A stretch of DNA of 64,000 bases from DATGLG01 sp035294245 (GCA_035294245.1 DATGLG010000004.1:1-64000); one strand, 5' to 3'. Positions 42,082 to 52,513 are shown, counted from the stretch's first letter. Made by a program: numbers and translations. The notes: generated by a model not told the origin, from the sequence alone.

Positions 42082-42807
42082 TCAAGGCCTTTCTGTCCGT
42101 CCCTCCCCCGCTTGCCGGGGACGCCGCCGATAGAGGAGGTAGGCGGGACGCGCGCCGCGCAAGAGCGCCTTCCTTTCATAGCGGGTCGGCGGCCAATCGG
42201 CCGGCCGTTCGGCAAACCCCAGCGGGCCTCCGGCAGGGCCTTCGAAGGCGTCATGGGCGCCGATCTGCTCGCGCATCCAAAGCGCAAGATCGGCATCGTC
42301 GGTCGCCAGCCTGAGCTCCGCCCCGTCGCGCAGGCGAGTGCCGAGGAGATCCAGCGTCACGGCTTGAATGAAGCGCCGCTTATGATGGCGCTTTTTTGGC
42401 CAAGGATCCGGAAACAATATAAAAACCCGACCCAACGATGCCGGTGCAAGCGCCTCGAGCAATGGTCGCGCGTCATCGGCGTGGATGCGTAGATTGCGCA
42501 CGCCCTCCCGCCGTCGAGCAGCGAGGAGGCTAACCACGCCGTTGATAAAGGGCTCGCAGCCGATAAAGCCGATCTCGGGGTGGGATTTCGCCTGTGCGAT
42601 GAGGTGCTCGCCGCCGCCGAAGCCGATCTCGAGCCACACCGCGGATGGGCGCGGCTCGAACAGCGAAGCGGGATCAATGACGATGCCGGGCTTGGGTGGC
42701 GGAATCGCCACATGCGGGAGATCGTCGCGCAGCAGCGCCTGTTGTAGCGGCCGAAGCCTCTTGCCCTTGCGCCGGCCGTAGAGTCGTCGCCCCGACGGAT
42801 CGCCCAT
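42082..42807 (-). CDS. trmB: tRNA (guanine-N7-)-methyltransferase
   Basis: 241 residues. SAM-binding motif I is LEIGFGGGEHLI, the GCEPFINGVVSLL helix follows, and the catalytic/tRNA motif is FPDPWPKKRHHKRRF. It forms m7G46 in tRNA. ATG 42807 gives the normal family N-terminus (MGDPSGRRLYGRRKGKRLR); a longer frame to 42942 overlaps metK and is rejected. It starts 13 bp after the metK stop, so the two are probably co-transcribed. Confidence 0.95.
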   Translation of the reverse strand: MGDPSGRRLYGRRKGKRLRPLQQALLRDDLPHVAIPPPKPGIVIDPASLFEPRPSAVWLEIGFGGGEHLIAQAKSHPEIGFIGCEPFINGVVSLLAARRREGVRNLRIHADDARPLLEALAPASLGRVFILFPDPWPKKRHHKRRFIQAVTLDLLGTRLRDGAELRLATDDADLALWMREQIGAHDAFEGPAGGPLGFAERPADWPPTRYERKALLRGARPAYLLYRRRPRQAGEGRTERP

Positions 42808-42820
42808 CCACCGGACGGGC

Positions 42821-44023
42821 TCAGCCGCCGTTGAGCTTGAAAGCGCGCTTGAGCTCGGGGACGAGATCGATCTTCTCCCAAGAGAATCCGCCATCGGGCT
42901 CGGGCGTGCGGCCGAAATGGCCGTAAGCCGAGGTCCGTGCATAGATCGGCTTGTTGAGAGCGAGGTGCTCGCGAATCCCGCGCGGCGACAGATTCACGAG
43001 ATCGCACAGCACGGACACGATCTTGGCCTCGTCCACGCGACCGCTGCCATGGGTGTTGACATAGACGGAAAGCGGCTTCGAGACGCCGATTGCGTAAGAG
43101 AGCTGAATGGTGCATTCGTCTGCGAGACCGGCCGCCACGACGTTCTTGGCGAGATAGCGCGCCGCGTACGCGGCGGAACGGTCGACCTTGGTCGGATCCT
43201 TCCCCGAGAAGGCGCCGCCGCCATGGGGCGCCTTGCCGCCATAGGTGTCCACGATAATCTTGCGCCCGGTAAGCCCGGCATCGCCGTCAGGCCCACCAAT
43301 CACGAAGCGGCCGGTCGGATTGACGTAGAAATCCGCTTCCGGACACATCCAACCCTCCGGCAGGACGTTGAGGACGTGGGGGCGCACGATCTCGCGGACC
43401 TCTTCCTGGTCGAGATCCTCGGCATGCTGTGTGGAGACGACGATGGAGGTGGCGCCGATGGGCTTGCCATCGACATAGCGGAGCGTCACCTGGCTTTTCG
43501 CATCGGGGCCGAGCTTCGGTTCGGCCCCTGAATGGCGCGCTTCCGACAAGGAGCGCAGGATCGCATGGGCGTAATAGATTGGCGCCGGCATATAGGCATC
43601 AGTCTCACGGCATGCATAGCCAAACATGATGCCTTGGTCGCCAGCTCCTTCATCTTTGTTGCCCGCCGCGTCGACACCCTGGGCAATATCGGCGGATTGC
43701 GCGTGGACGTGGATCTGGACCTTCGCCTTCTCCCAATGGAAGCCCTCTTGCTCGTAACCGATTTCCTTCACGCAATGGCGCGCGACTTCCTCGAGCGACT
43801 GCTTGGTGATGCTGGCGGGGCCGCGGACTTCACCGGCCAAGACGATGAGATTCGTCGTCACCAGCGTCTCGCAGGCGACCCGCGCATGGGGATCGGCAGT
43901 CAGGAAGGTATCGACGACCGCATCCGAGATGCGATCGCAGACCTTGTCCGGGTGACCTTCGGAAACGGACTCGCTGGTAAAGAGGTAATCCCGCAGGGCC
44001 ACAGCCAACCCCCTGAAATCCAT
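42821..44023 (-). CDS. metK: S-adenosylmethionine synthetase
   Basis: 400 residues. Motifs GHPDKVCDRISDAVVD (ATP/Mg), GAGDQGIMFGYA and GGGAFSGKDPTKVDRSAAY are the three family signatures. It makes SAM from methionine and ATP, supplying the methyltransferases UbiE and TrmB nearby. The first codons (MDFRGLAVALRDYLF) are slightly longer than usual; a GTG at VALRDY is an alternative start. No SAM riboswitch was recognised in the 193 bp upstream, but CTTTGTCACAAAG (44150-44162) is palindromic there. Confidence 0.98.
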   Translation of the reverse strand: MDFRGLAVALRDYLFTSESVSEGHPDKVCDRISDAVVDTFLTADPHARVACETLVTTNLIVLAGEVRGPASITKQSLEEVARHCVKEIGYEQEGFHWEKAKVQIHVHAQSADIAQGVDAAGNKDEGAGDQGIMFGYACRETDAYMPAPIYYAHAILRSLSEARHSGAEPKLGPDAKSQVTLRYVDGKPIGATSIVVSTQHAEDLDQEEVREIVRPHVLNVLPEGWMCPEADFYVNPTGRFVIGGPDGDAGLTGRKIIVDTYGGKAPHGGGAFSGKDPTKVDRSAAYAARYLAKNVVAAGLADECTIQLSYAIGVSKPLSVYVNTHGSGRVDEAKIVSVLCDLVNLSPRGIREHLALNKPIYARTSAYGHFGRTPEPDGGFSWEKIDLVPELKRAFKLNGG

Positions 44024-44216
44024 GGATGAAAACGGAACCGCCGGCAGCGCGCTATGAGCGAGATACCGCGCCGGCTTTGAGCGGCGGTCTTGTCGCAGCC
44101 TTTGTCGGCGGCGTCAAGCCCAACCCACCCGTCCGACCCAAAGGCGCAGCTTTGTCACAAAGGTGGCGCTGCTAGAAAAAGACTCGGGCCAAGCGCGATG
44201 CGGCGACCAATGCGCC

Positions 44217-44666
44217 TCAGCCCGTCGGCTCCGCGACGCGACCGAGCGCCTTGGTTAATTCGAAGACTTTCTTGCGGACGCCGGGATCGAGAATCTTGTA
44301 ATAGGCCCGCACGAGCTCGAGCGTCTCGCGCTTGGCCATCGGGTCGAGCTCCACGGGCTCGCCTTCCTCGCCCAGATGACCGGCGCGGCTGCTGCGCAAG
44401 GCCGCGTCGCTCGGCATGTCATCGAAGAAGAAGGAGACCGGCACATCGAGCACGCGACTCAACTCGAACAGCCGGCTGGCGCCGATGCGATTGGCGCCGC
44501 GCTCGTATTTCTGGACCTGTTGAAAGGTCAGGCCGATCGCCTCGCCAAGCTTTTCCTGGCTCATGCCCAGCATGGTCCGGCGCAAGCGGACCCGGCTACC
44601 GACATGGACATCGACAGGATTGGGTTTGCCGGTCTTCACCCGGGTCGCGCGGATACGGGCAGCCAT
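44217..44666 (-). CDS. XRE-family helix-turn-helix regulator (PhrR-like)
   Basis: 149 residues. The HTH is in LRRTMLGMSQEKLGEAIGLTFQQVQKYERGANRI (about 28-60), the Cro/CI fold. The C-terminal half is acidic, then helical (DPMAKRETLELVRAYYKI) and may oligomerise. Such regulators lie upstream of metK or lnt in several alphaproteobacteria; the rhizobial acid-induced PhrR is a recalled relative. Start ATG 44666 is preferred over a longer frame to 44711. Its own promoter region contains repeated TATGTTTGA sites, suggesting self-regulation. Confidence 0.88.
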   Translation of the reverse strand: MAARIRATRVKTGKPNPVDVHVGSRVRLRRTMLGMSQEKLGEAIGLTFQQVQKYERGANRIGASRLFELSRVLDVPVSFFFDDMPSDAALRSSRAGHLGEEGEPVELDPMAKRETLELVRAYYKILDPGVRKKVFELTKALGRVAEPTG

Positions 44667-44712
44667 TTCGAGTATTGCCAGATTTCTGATGAAAAATCCC
44701 TGCCGCATCAAA

Positions 44713-44792
44713 AGTATAGACGCGGCCTTCCAAGGTCAAACGTATATTCGCATACCATAGTATGTTTGAATTGTCTGCATAAATATGTTTGA
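44713..44792 (-). promoter_or_regulatory. Promoter and repeated operator sites of the XRE gene
   Basis: On the minus strand, -35 TTGACC (44739-44734) and -10 TATACT (44718-44713) are 15 bp apart. Operator-like repeats: TCAAACGTA (44736-44744), overlapping the -35, and two inverted copies TATGTTTGA (44761-44769 and 44784-44792). Between them CATACCATAGTATG (44751-44764) is an inverted repeat. The AT-rich patch stands out from its surroundings. Confidence 0.55.
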
Positions 44793-44813
44793 TAGGCGTT
44801 TCAAAACAGGGGG

Positions 44814-46411
44814 TTAAACAAATCTCCGCGGCCTCGAGAAGGCCCACGCCAACACCGCGAAAGCGCCGAGCAGCAGCGCAAAGCCGGTTTCCCCATAACG
44901 GGCGAAGGGCGTCCGGCCGGGGATTGGCGCCGGAAGCGGTGAATCGAGGACGCCCGCTTGGCCGAGGCCCAGCTTGGCGATGACGCGACCATAGGGATCG
45001 ACGATTCCGGATATGCCCGTATTCGCGTCACGGACGAGGGGGATGCCCTCTTCGACGGCGCGGAGGCGCGCGCTCTCGAAGTGCTGATAGGGGCCGGAGC
45101 TGCGCCCAAACCAGGCATCGTTGGTGACATTGAGGAGCCAGGCAGGGCGCTGTGCCTCGTCCACGACTTCCCCGGGGAAGATGGCCTCGTAGCAGATGAG
45201 CGGGCTGACCGGCGGCAGATGGGGCAGCGCCAGCGTCCGTGGCCCGGGGCCCGTGGAGAAATCACCCCGGCCGGGGACCAGCTTGTCGATCGGCAGAATG
45301 CCGCGGAACGGCACGTATTCGCCGAACGGCACAAGGTGGAATTTGTCATAGGCGGCAACGATCTCGCCGCGGTCGTCGACGGCCGCTAGGCTATTGTAAT
45401 AGCGAAACGCCTCTCCCGCGCCGTTGCCGGCGCTGCGCGTCCGGCGCAACGTCCCGGTCAGGAGAAGGCCGCCCTTGGGAATGACCGTCGCGAGAGCGGC
45501 GCGCAATTCCGGCTCCTCGGCCAGGACATAGGGCACGGCCGTCTCGGGCCAGACGAGGTCGGTGATCTTGTCGGCGCCCGGGCCGGCGGAGAGGCGGAGT
45601 TGCGTGAGGATATTCTCGCGTATTCGCTCGGGTTGCCATTTCGCCGTCTGCGCGATGTCCGGCTGCACAAGCCGCAGCCGGACGCCCGGGACCATGATGT
45701 CTGTGTCGCCGGCCAGGCGCGCAGCGCCGCCGCCCCAGAGCGCGAGTACGAGCAGGGCAGCGGTGCCCAGGATGCTCAAAGGCCGGCGCACGGGTGCGGG
45801 GCCGCCGAGTGCCGCGGGAAGCGCTGCAATCAGGACCGTAACCAGGCTCAGGCCATAGCTGCCGACGAGTGCCGCGAGTTGAAGCGGCGCTGCATCGACC
45901 GTCCAGGCATAGCCGACGAGGTTCCAAGGAAACCCGGTAAGCAGGTGGCCGCGCAGCCATTCTCCGACGCTCCAGGCGATCGCGAGGGCGAGCACGCGGC
46001 CGACGCCCCGGGCGCCCGAGAGTCGAACCAGCAGGAGCGCGAGGCCCGTGTAGATCGAAAAGCCCGCCGAAAGCCCGCCGACGGCAAAGGGAATCATCCA
46101 ACCGAAGTGGAGGGGATCCACCAGCATCGAGATGCCGACCCAATAGAGGCCGGCAAGGAAGAAGCCGAAGCCGAACCACCAGCCGAGAAGAAAGCTGCCG
46201 CGCCGGGATTCCACGCCATCATGGAGCCAGAGCAAGCCGGTGAACGCCGGCACCAGAAGGGGAATGGCGTCAATTGGCGGCAGCGCCGCGGCGGCGAGAA
46301 TTCCCAAGAAAAAGCCGAGGCCGTAGCGGCGACGGCCGCGGCACGCCGCCAGCTTCGCCGCGAGAGCGGCCCAAGCGCCGGACGGCGCCTCGATGGCGAT
46401 GCGCGCGGTCG

Positions 46412-46415
<4 letters not shown>
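44814..46415 (-). CDS. lnt: Apolipoprotein N-acyltransferase
   Basis: 533 residues. The N-terminal part has about six to eight membrane helices; a periplasmic nitrilase-like domain (about 230-490) has the triad Glu in WPETAVPYV, Lys in YDKFHLVPFGEYVP and Cys in LICYEAIFPGEV. It adds the third acyl chain to lipoproteins in the inner membrane. GTG 46415 overlaps the corC stop by four bases. Last gene of miaB-phoH-ybeY-corC-lnt. Confidence 0.97.
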
Positions 46416-47312
<897 letters not shown>

Positions 47313-47323
<11 letters not shown>

Positions 47324-47879
47324 GGATCGTCACTTTGGCACGGCGCAGCCTGCCGGGCGGCGCCCCGCGCTCCACTTGATAGGGATCCGGGATGCCGAGC
47401 CCGCGCAGGATATTCGCCTCAAGGCGCTCCATGCGCTCGGCTTCGGCGTCCTCGATGTGATCATAACCCAAAAGATGCAACGTGCCGTGGACGACGAGAT
47501 GGGCGAGGTGATGCGCCAAAGGCAGGTCCCGCGCAGCGGCTTCGCGGCGCGTCGTCTCGAAGGCGATGATGGCGTCGCCGAGAAGCACCGGCGCCTTCGT
47601 CGGCATCTCGGAAGCCCGGGCGTCCCTCTGCCAGGCGGGGAAGGAGAGGACATTGGTCGCTTTATCCTGATGGCGATACTGCCCGTTGAGCCGGCGCACC
47701 AATGCATCGTCGGCAAGCACCAGGCTCAATTCGGCGACGACCGGCAATGTGGGGTCCTGCCCCGCCGCGCCGGCGAGAGCCGCTCGCCCTGCATCCCGCG
47801 CAACCGCCGCGGCCTCGGGAAGCGCCTCGACCCAAGCGGCGCACTCGACGGAGACGGCAATTTCGGCCTGCGCGCTCAT
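47313..47879 (-). CDS. ybeY: Endoribonuclease YbeY
   Basis: 188 residues. Metal-binding HGTLHLLGYDH (H-x3-H-x5-H) is the YbeY signature, with NVLSFPA upstream. It is a single-strand RNase in 16S 3'-end maturation and ribosome quality control. ATG 47879 overlaps the phoH stop, and its end overlaps corC. Confidence 0.96.
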
Positions 47880-48895
47880 GTTTCGGCGGCACCTCCCTTC
47901 TTTCTGGAAGCGCGCCCGGTTTCGACGAGGCGGCGATCCTTGGCATCATAGGCCCGCACGACCCGTGTCACCAGAGGGTGGCGCACGACGTCCGCATCCG
48001 TGAAGCGGATGGAGGTGATCCCCTTAACACCATCCAGCACGTCCATGGCGTCCTGGAGGCCGGAGCGGGCGCCAAGAGGCAGATCGACCTGGGTCATGTC
48101 CCCCGTCACGGCCATGCGGGAGTTCTCGCCGAGGCGCGTGAGGAACATCTTCATCTGCACCGGCGTGGTATTCTGCGCCTCGTCGAGAATGATGAAGGCA
48201 TTGGAGAGCGTGCGGCCGCGCATGAACGCGAGCGGCGCGATCTCGATCTCGCCGTTGCCAAGCCGCTTTACCACCTGGTCTGCCGGCAGCATGTCGTAGA
48301 GCGCGTCATAGAGAGGGCGTAGATAGGGATCGACCTTCTCGCGCACATCGCCGGGCAGGAAGCCGAGCCTCTCGCCCGCCTCGACCGCGGGCCGCGAGAG
48401 GATGATGCGATCGACACGGCCGCTCGTCATCATGGCGACGGCCGTTGCCACGGCAAGATAAGTCTTGCCGGTTCCAGCGGGGCCGACGCCGAAGACAAGC
48501 TCGTAATCGTGAAGCGCCTTGATGTAGTCGCCCTGGGTCGGCGACCGCGGCGAAATGACGCGGCGGCGCGTGACGATCTCCATCTCGCTCTTGCCGGTGC
48601 GCTCGCCGCCGGTTGCAGCGAAGCGCAGGGCGGCATCGACTTCCTGCATGTCGACGTCCATCCCCCGCTTCAGGCGACGGTAGAGGGCCGTAATCGCCTC
48701 GCGCGCCGCCTCGACGTCCTCGCTAGGGCCGCTGATCGCCAGTTGATTGCCGCGCTGGGTCAATTCGACGCCGAGCTGCTGCTCGATTCGCGCCAGATGC
48801 TGATCGTGCTGGCCGTAAAGCCGCGGTAGCAGCCGATTGTCCTCGAACTGCAGCTGAACGGGGGTTCCGCCGCTCTGCGGGCTGCGCGCGCTCAC
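47876..48895 (-). CDS. phoH: PhoH family protein (YbeZ-like)
   Basis: 339 residues. An N-terminal KH-like region (about 20-75) is followed by the PhoH helicase-like ATPase domain with Walker A GPAGTGKTYLAV and Walker B FIILDEAQNTTPVQMKMFLTR. It acts with YbeY and probably in RNA metabolism. GTG 48895 overlaps the miaB stop. ybeZ-ybeY-ybeX order as in E. coli. Confidence 0.95.
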   Translation of the reverse strand: MSARSPQSGGTPVQLQFEDNRLLPRLYGQHDQHLARIEQQLGVELTQRGNQLAISGPSEDVEAAREAITALYRRLKRGMDVDMQEVDAALRFAATGGERTGKSEMEIVTRRRVISPRSPTQGDYIKALHDYELVFGVGPAGTGKTYLAVATAVAMMTSGRVDRIILSRPAVEAGERLGFLPGDVREKVDPYLRPLYDALYDMLPADQVVKRLGNGEIEIAPLAFMRGRTLSNAFIILDEAQNTTPVQMKMFLTRLGENSRMAVTGDMTQVDLPLGARSGLQDAMDVLDGVKGITSIRFTDADVVRHPLVTRVVRAYDAKDRRLVETGRASRKKGGAAET

Positions 48896-50283
48896 GCGGG
48901 AACTCGAGCCTCCGAAACCGGCGGCCGCGGCAAGCCCGCCGTCTCGGGCTCTGCCGCGACGCGGCCAGAGAGGCTGACCGGATGTGCTGCCGTGACCTCG
49001 GCCTCGACGATTACGCCGAAAAGGCGGTCCGGCGCGGCGAGATGGATCGCCTGCATATGAGGGGTGCGCCCGGCAAGCTGACCGGGATGCCGTCCCCGGC
49101 GGTCGAGCAGGACCGGCAAGCGCCGGCCGATGCTTGCCCGGTTGAACGCGAGCTGCTGTGTGGCGATGAGCGATTGAAGCCGCGCCAGGCGCTCGGCCTT
49201 GATCCCGGGCGGCACTTGCCCAGCCATGTGCGCTGCCGGCGTGCCCGGACGCGGGCTGTACATGAAGGAGTAGGCCTGGGCGAAGCCGATCTCCTCCACG
49301 AGCTTTAGCGTGGCCTCGAAGTCCTCGTCGCGCTCGCCGGGGAAGCCGACGATGAAATCCGAGGAGAGCGCCAGGTCAGGTCGCGCTTCGCGGAGTCGGG
49401 TGGCAAGGCGACGATAATCGTCGGCGCGGTGCCGGCGGTTCATCGCCTCCAGCACGCGATCCGAGCCGGACTGGACCGGCAAATGCAGGAAGGGCATGAG
49501 TGTGGGCACGTCGCGATGAGCGGCGATCAGCTCGTCGTCCATGTCCCGCGGATGAGAGGTCGTGTAGCGCAGCCGGGCGAGGCCGTCGATCTCGGCGAGA
49601 TGCCGGATGAGCCGCCCCAATCCCCAGCCTGCTGTGCCCTGGGGCGCAGCGCCGTGATAGGCATTCACGTTCTGGCCAAGGAGAGTGATCTCGCGCGCCC
49701 CCGCCGCGACCAGTTGGCGCGCCTCCGCGGCGATTTCCGCAACGGGGCGCGAGTACTCGGCGCCGCGCGTATAGGGAACGACACAGAAGGTGCAGAAGCG
49801 GTCGCAGCCTTCCTGAATCGTGAGGAATGCGGCGGGACCCTGCGGCTGCCGCATCTCTGGAAGCTCGTCGAATTTGCGCTCGACCTCGAAGGCCGTTTCG
49901 AGCACGCCGCCTGTCCGCGTAGCGCGCGCCACCATTTCGGGCAACCGGTGGTAGGCCTGGGGGCCGAACACCATATCGACCGCAGGGGCGCGCCGCATGA
50001 TCTCGGCCCCTTCGGCCTGGGCCACGCAGCCGGCGACGGCGACGATCGTCGCTTTGCCTTGGTCCCGTCTCGCCTCCTTGAGCGCGCGTAGGCGGCCCAG
50101 CTCGGAATAGAGCTTCTCCGCCGCCTTCTCCCGGATGTGACAGGTATTCACGATGACCAGGTCGGCTTCCTCGGCGGCGGGTGCGAGGGCATAGCCGAGA
50201 GGCGCCAAGATCTCCGCCATGCGCGCGGAATCGTAGGCGTTCATCTGGCACCCATAGGTCTTGATGAAGAGCGTCTTCGTCAA
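48892..50283 (-). CDS. miaB: tRNA-2-methylthio-N6-dimethylallyladenosine synthase
   Basis: About 463 residues. The N-terminal cluster cysteines are in YGCQMN, VNTCHIREKA and AGCVAQ. The radical-SAM motif is GCDRFCTFCVVPYTRG (C-x3-C-x2-C). A TRAM domain is at the C-terminus. It adds methylthio to ms2i6A37 in tRNA. TTG 50283 is the likely start because homology begins at TKTLFIKTYGCQMN. First gene of the coupled run ending with lnt. Confidence 0.95.
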   Translation of the reverse strand: MTKTLFIKTYGCQMNAYDSARMAEILAPLGYALAPAAEEADLVIVNTCHIREKAAEKLYSELGRLRALKEARRDQGKATIVAVAGCVAQAEGAEIMRRAPAVDMVFGPQAYHRLPEMVARATRTGGVLETAFEVERKFDELPEMRQPQGPAAFLTIQEGCDRFCTFCVVPYTRGAEYSRPVAEIAAEARQLVAAGAREITLLGQNVNAYHGAAPQGTAGWGLGRLIRHLAEIDGLARLRYTTSHPRDMDDELIAAHRDVPTLMPFLHLPVQSGSDRVLEAMNRRHRADDYRRLATRLREARPDLALSSDFIVGFPGERDEDFEATLKLVEEIGFAQAYSFMYSPRPGTPAAHMAGQVPPGIKAERLARLQSLIATQQLAFNRASIGRRLPVLLDRRGRHPGQLAGRTPHMQAIHLAAPDRLFGVIVEAEVTAAHPVSLSGRVAAEPETAGLPRPPVSEARVPA

Positions 50284-50357
50284 TCTCGTCGTCCCGCCGG
50301 CGGCGAAGCGGCGGAAAGTATCAGCCGCCGTTCTGGCGTCAAGAGGGTGTCCTTGCC

Positions 50358-51179
50358 TCACTCGGCCGCCTCCAGCGCACCGAGTTCCGTCACCTCGACA
50401 TCGGCGCGCCCCGAGAGGGCCCGCGCCACGCCGCTCGCGACCGCCTTGTAGCAATATTCGGCCAGGGCCTTGCGCGAATCAAATGCCTCGGGCGGCGCTG
50501 GCGGATGGAATTCGACGATCACCGTGGGGTTGCCAAGGCCTGCGACCCGCCAGATATGAGGCGCCATGTCCATATCGCCATACCAGGCGTAAAAAGGGCG
50601 GAGGAATCGCCCGAGCGGCATGCCATCGAGCGCTACATAGGCGACCGAGACCGGCTGCACCGTAAGGGGGCGCCCACCGACTTCCCGCTGCGCCACGGCG
50701 AAGAGGGAGCTCTTGAACGGTAGCACGCGATTGCCGTCGTTGCTCGTGCCCTCGGGGAACAGGACAAGGGCGTCGCCGTCGCTCAAGCGCTGGGTCATCT
50801 CATCGCGCTGCTCGGCGGCGTGGCGGCGATCGCGCACCACGAACACCGTGCGCTGGAGCTTTGCGAGCAGACCGAAGAGCGGCCACGACGCCACCTCGCG
50901 CTTGGCGACGAAGGAGCAGGGGATCAGCGAGGCCAGCACCATGATGTCGAGATAGGAGCTGTGATTGCTGGCGAAGAGCACGGGCCGCTCCGCCGCCACA
51001 CGCCCCCTCACCTCGACGCTCAGCCCGAAAATTCGGCAGCAGAGGCGGTGATAGAAGAGCGGGATCCGTTCCCGCAGCTTCGAGCGGGTCGCTACCGCGA
51101 CGACCTGGGCGGGGATGAGCGCGAAGGTCAGGCTGAGATAAAGCAGCAGCCGGAACAGGGCGCGAAGTGGCGAGCCCAT
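50358..51179 (-). CDS. olsA: 1-acyl-sn-glycerol-3-phosphate / lyso-ornithine-lipid O-acyltransferase
   Basis: 273 residues. Near the N-terminus a membrane helix is followed by the PlsC domain: NHSSYLD (H-x4-D catalytic pair) and FPEGTS (acyl acceptor phosphate site). It moves an acyl group from ACP or CoA to a hydroxyl. Immediately downstream of an OlsB-like N-acyltransferase (4 bp gap), as in the Sinorhizobium olsB-olsA pair, so the second step of ornithine-lipid synthesis is the most likely function; PlsC in phospholipid synthesis is the alternative. ATG 51179. Confidence 0.85.
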   Translation of the reverse strand: MGSPLRALFRLLLYLSLTFALIPAQVVAVATRSKLRERIPLFYHRLCCRIFGLSVEVRGRVAAERPVLFASNHSSYLDIMVLASLIPCSFVAKREVASWPLFGLLAKLQRTVFVVRDRRHAAEQRDEMTQRLSDGDALVLFPEGTSNDGNRVLPFKSSLFAVAQREVGGRPLTVQPVSVAYVALDGMPLGRFLRPFYAWYGDMDMAPHIWRVAGLGNPTVIVEFHPPAPPEAFDSRKALAEYCYKAVASGVARALSGRADVEVTELGALEAAE

Positions 51180-51183
51180 CGGA

Positions 51184-52026
51184 CTAATCGAGCGCTCCGT
51201 CACTCTTGGCGACACGTTCGAGCGAGAAATGCTCGCGGTACTTCTCGGTGACCCAGCCGGTCTTGACGAGGATCAGCACGTCCGTCGTGTTGAACTGCTC
51301 GTCGATGACGGCGCCGTCCCCGACAAAGCCGCCAAGCCGCAGATAGCCCTTGATGAGCGGCGGCAATTCCGCGAGGGCTCGGCGCGGATTGATGGGTTCC
51401 GGATCGAGCTGCAGCATCTCGACGAAGCGCGCAGGCACCGCGCGCGCGCGAAGCCCCGGGGGCGCGAGGTGATAATGATGGAGATAGGTCAGAGCCACGG
51501 CATGCGCCTTCGGGTCGGTGCCCGGGAGGCTGCCGCAGCCAAACATGAGCGCCACGTCGTATTTCCAGACGTAATCGGCAATACCCTTCCAGAGCAGCTG
51601 CATGGTCCCGCGCGTACGGTAATTCGCATCGACGCAGGAGCGGCCGAGCTCGAGGATCTCGCCGGGATAATCCTTAAGCTGGCTAATATCGTATTCGCTC
51701 TCGCTGTAGAATCCGCCGACCTGCGCCGCCATCGCGCGGCGAATCAGGCGGTAGGTCCCGACAACGCGATCCTTAGGATCGTCCTTGTCATTATCGACTA
51801 CGAGCAAGTGGTCGCAGACGCTGTCATAACGATCGAAATCGAGCTTGCGCGCGGCGAGCTCGGCGGTCGGCTTGGCCGACATCTCCTCGTAAAAGATGCG
51901 ATAGCGAAGCGCCATCGCGGCCTCGATCTCTCGCCGATCCTGGGCGAGGCGTACTTCGAGATTGCTGACGCGGGTCGCTTGATCAGGAGAAGCCCGCGTT
52001 TTCCGCAGCGGCGTGACCTGGCTCAC
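51184..52026 (-). CDS. olsB: L-ornithine N-alpha-acyltransferase-like (OlsB)
   Basis: 280 residues. GNAT-like acyltransferase (Acetyltransf_5): LEVRLAQDRREIEAAMALRYRIFYEEM, DSVCDHLLVVDNDKDDPKDRVVGTYRLI, and ILELGRSCVDANYRTRGTMQLLWKGI. OlsB transfers a 3-hydroxyacyl chain from ACP to ornithine, the first step in the phosphate-free lipid ornithine lipid. GTG start 52026. The neighbouring olsA-like gene supports this function; hemolysin-type annotation in databases refers to the same family. Confidence 0.85.
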   Translation of the reverse strand: MSQVTPLRKTRASPDQATRVSNLEVRLAQDRREIEAAMALRYRIFYEEMSAKPTAELAARKLDFDRYDSVCDHLLVVDNDKDDPKDRVVGTYRLIRRAMAAQVGGFYSESEYDISQLKDYPGEILELGRSCVDANYRTRGTMQLLWKGIADYVWKYDVALMFGCGSLPGTDPKAHAVALTYLHHYHLAPPGLRARAVPARFVEMLQLDPEPINPRRALAELPPLIKGYLRLGGFVGDGAVIDEQFNTTDVLILVKTGWVTEKYREHFSLERVAKSDGALD

Positions 52027-52084
52027 TTCGCGCCCTCCTTATTCATTCGACGTGTTCTCTTCCGGTGAAGACCACTCGGAATCT

Positions 52085-52513
52085 TCACTTGGTCGGCTTT
52101 TCTTGTGAGCCGAGCGGCACGCCGAAAAGCTCGAGCTTATGGTCGACGAGCTCATAGCCCAAGTCGCGCGCGACCTCGCGCTGGAGCTGCTCGATCCTGT
52201 CGTTGGTGAATTCGATGACGCGGCCGCTCTGGATATCGATGAGGTGGTCGTGGTGGGATTCCGGGATTTCCTCGTATCGTGCCCTGCCGTCACCGAAATC
52301 GTGGCGCTCGAGGATGCTCGCCTCCTCGAACAAGCGTACCGTCCGATAAACCGTCGAGATGCTGATGCGGGGATCGACCTGGGTCGCGCGCCGATAGACT
52401 TGCTCCACATCCGGGTGGTCATGCGCCTCGGAGAGCACGCGTGCGATCACCCGACGCTGGTCGGTCATTCTCAAGCCCTTGTCAATGCAAAGCTTCTCGA
52501 GCCGTGACGTCAT
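52085..52513 (-). CDS. fur: Fur family transcriptional regulator (Fur/Mur type)
   Basis: 142 residues. Winged helix (RMTDQRRVIARVLSEA, then ISISTVYRTVRLFEEA) and the dimer metal site HDFGDGRARYEE, ESHHDHLID. No CxxC zinc sites. In alphaproteobacteria this branch often acts as the manganese regulator Mur rather than an iron regulator, while Irr handles iron. This is the second Fur-family gene here (the first is irr near 29.8 kb). Confidence 0.93.
   Translation of the reverse strand: MTSRLEKLCIDKGLRMTDQRRVIARVLSEAHDHPDVEQVYRRATQVDPRISISTVYRTVRLFEEASILERHDFGDGRARYEEIPESHHDHLIDIQSGRVIEFTNDRIEQLQREVARDLGYELVDHKLELFGVPLGSQEKPTK

Noticed and set aside
44024..44216. SAM riboswitch before metK
   Set aside because: No arrangement resembling SAM-I, SAM-II or SAM/SAH folds could be recognised by eye; a covariance search would be needed to exclude it.
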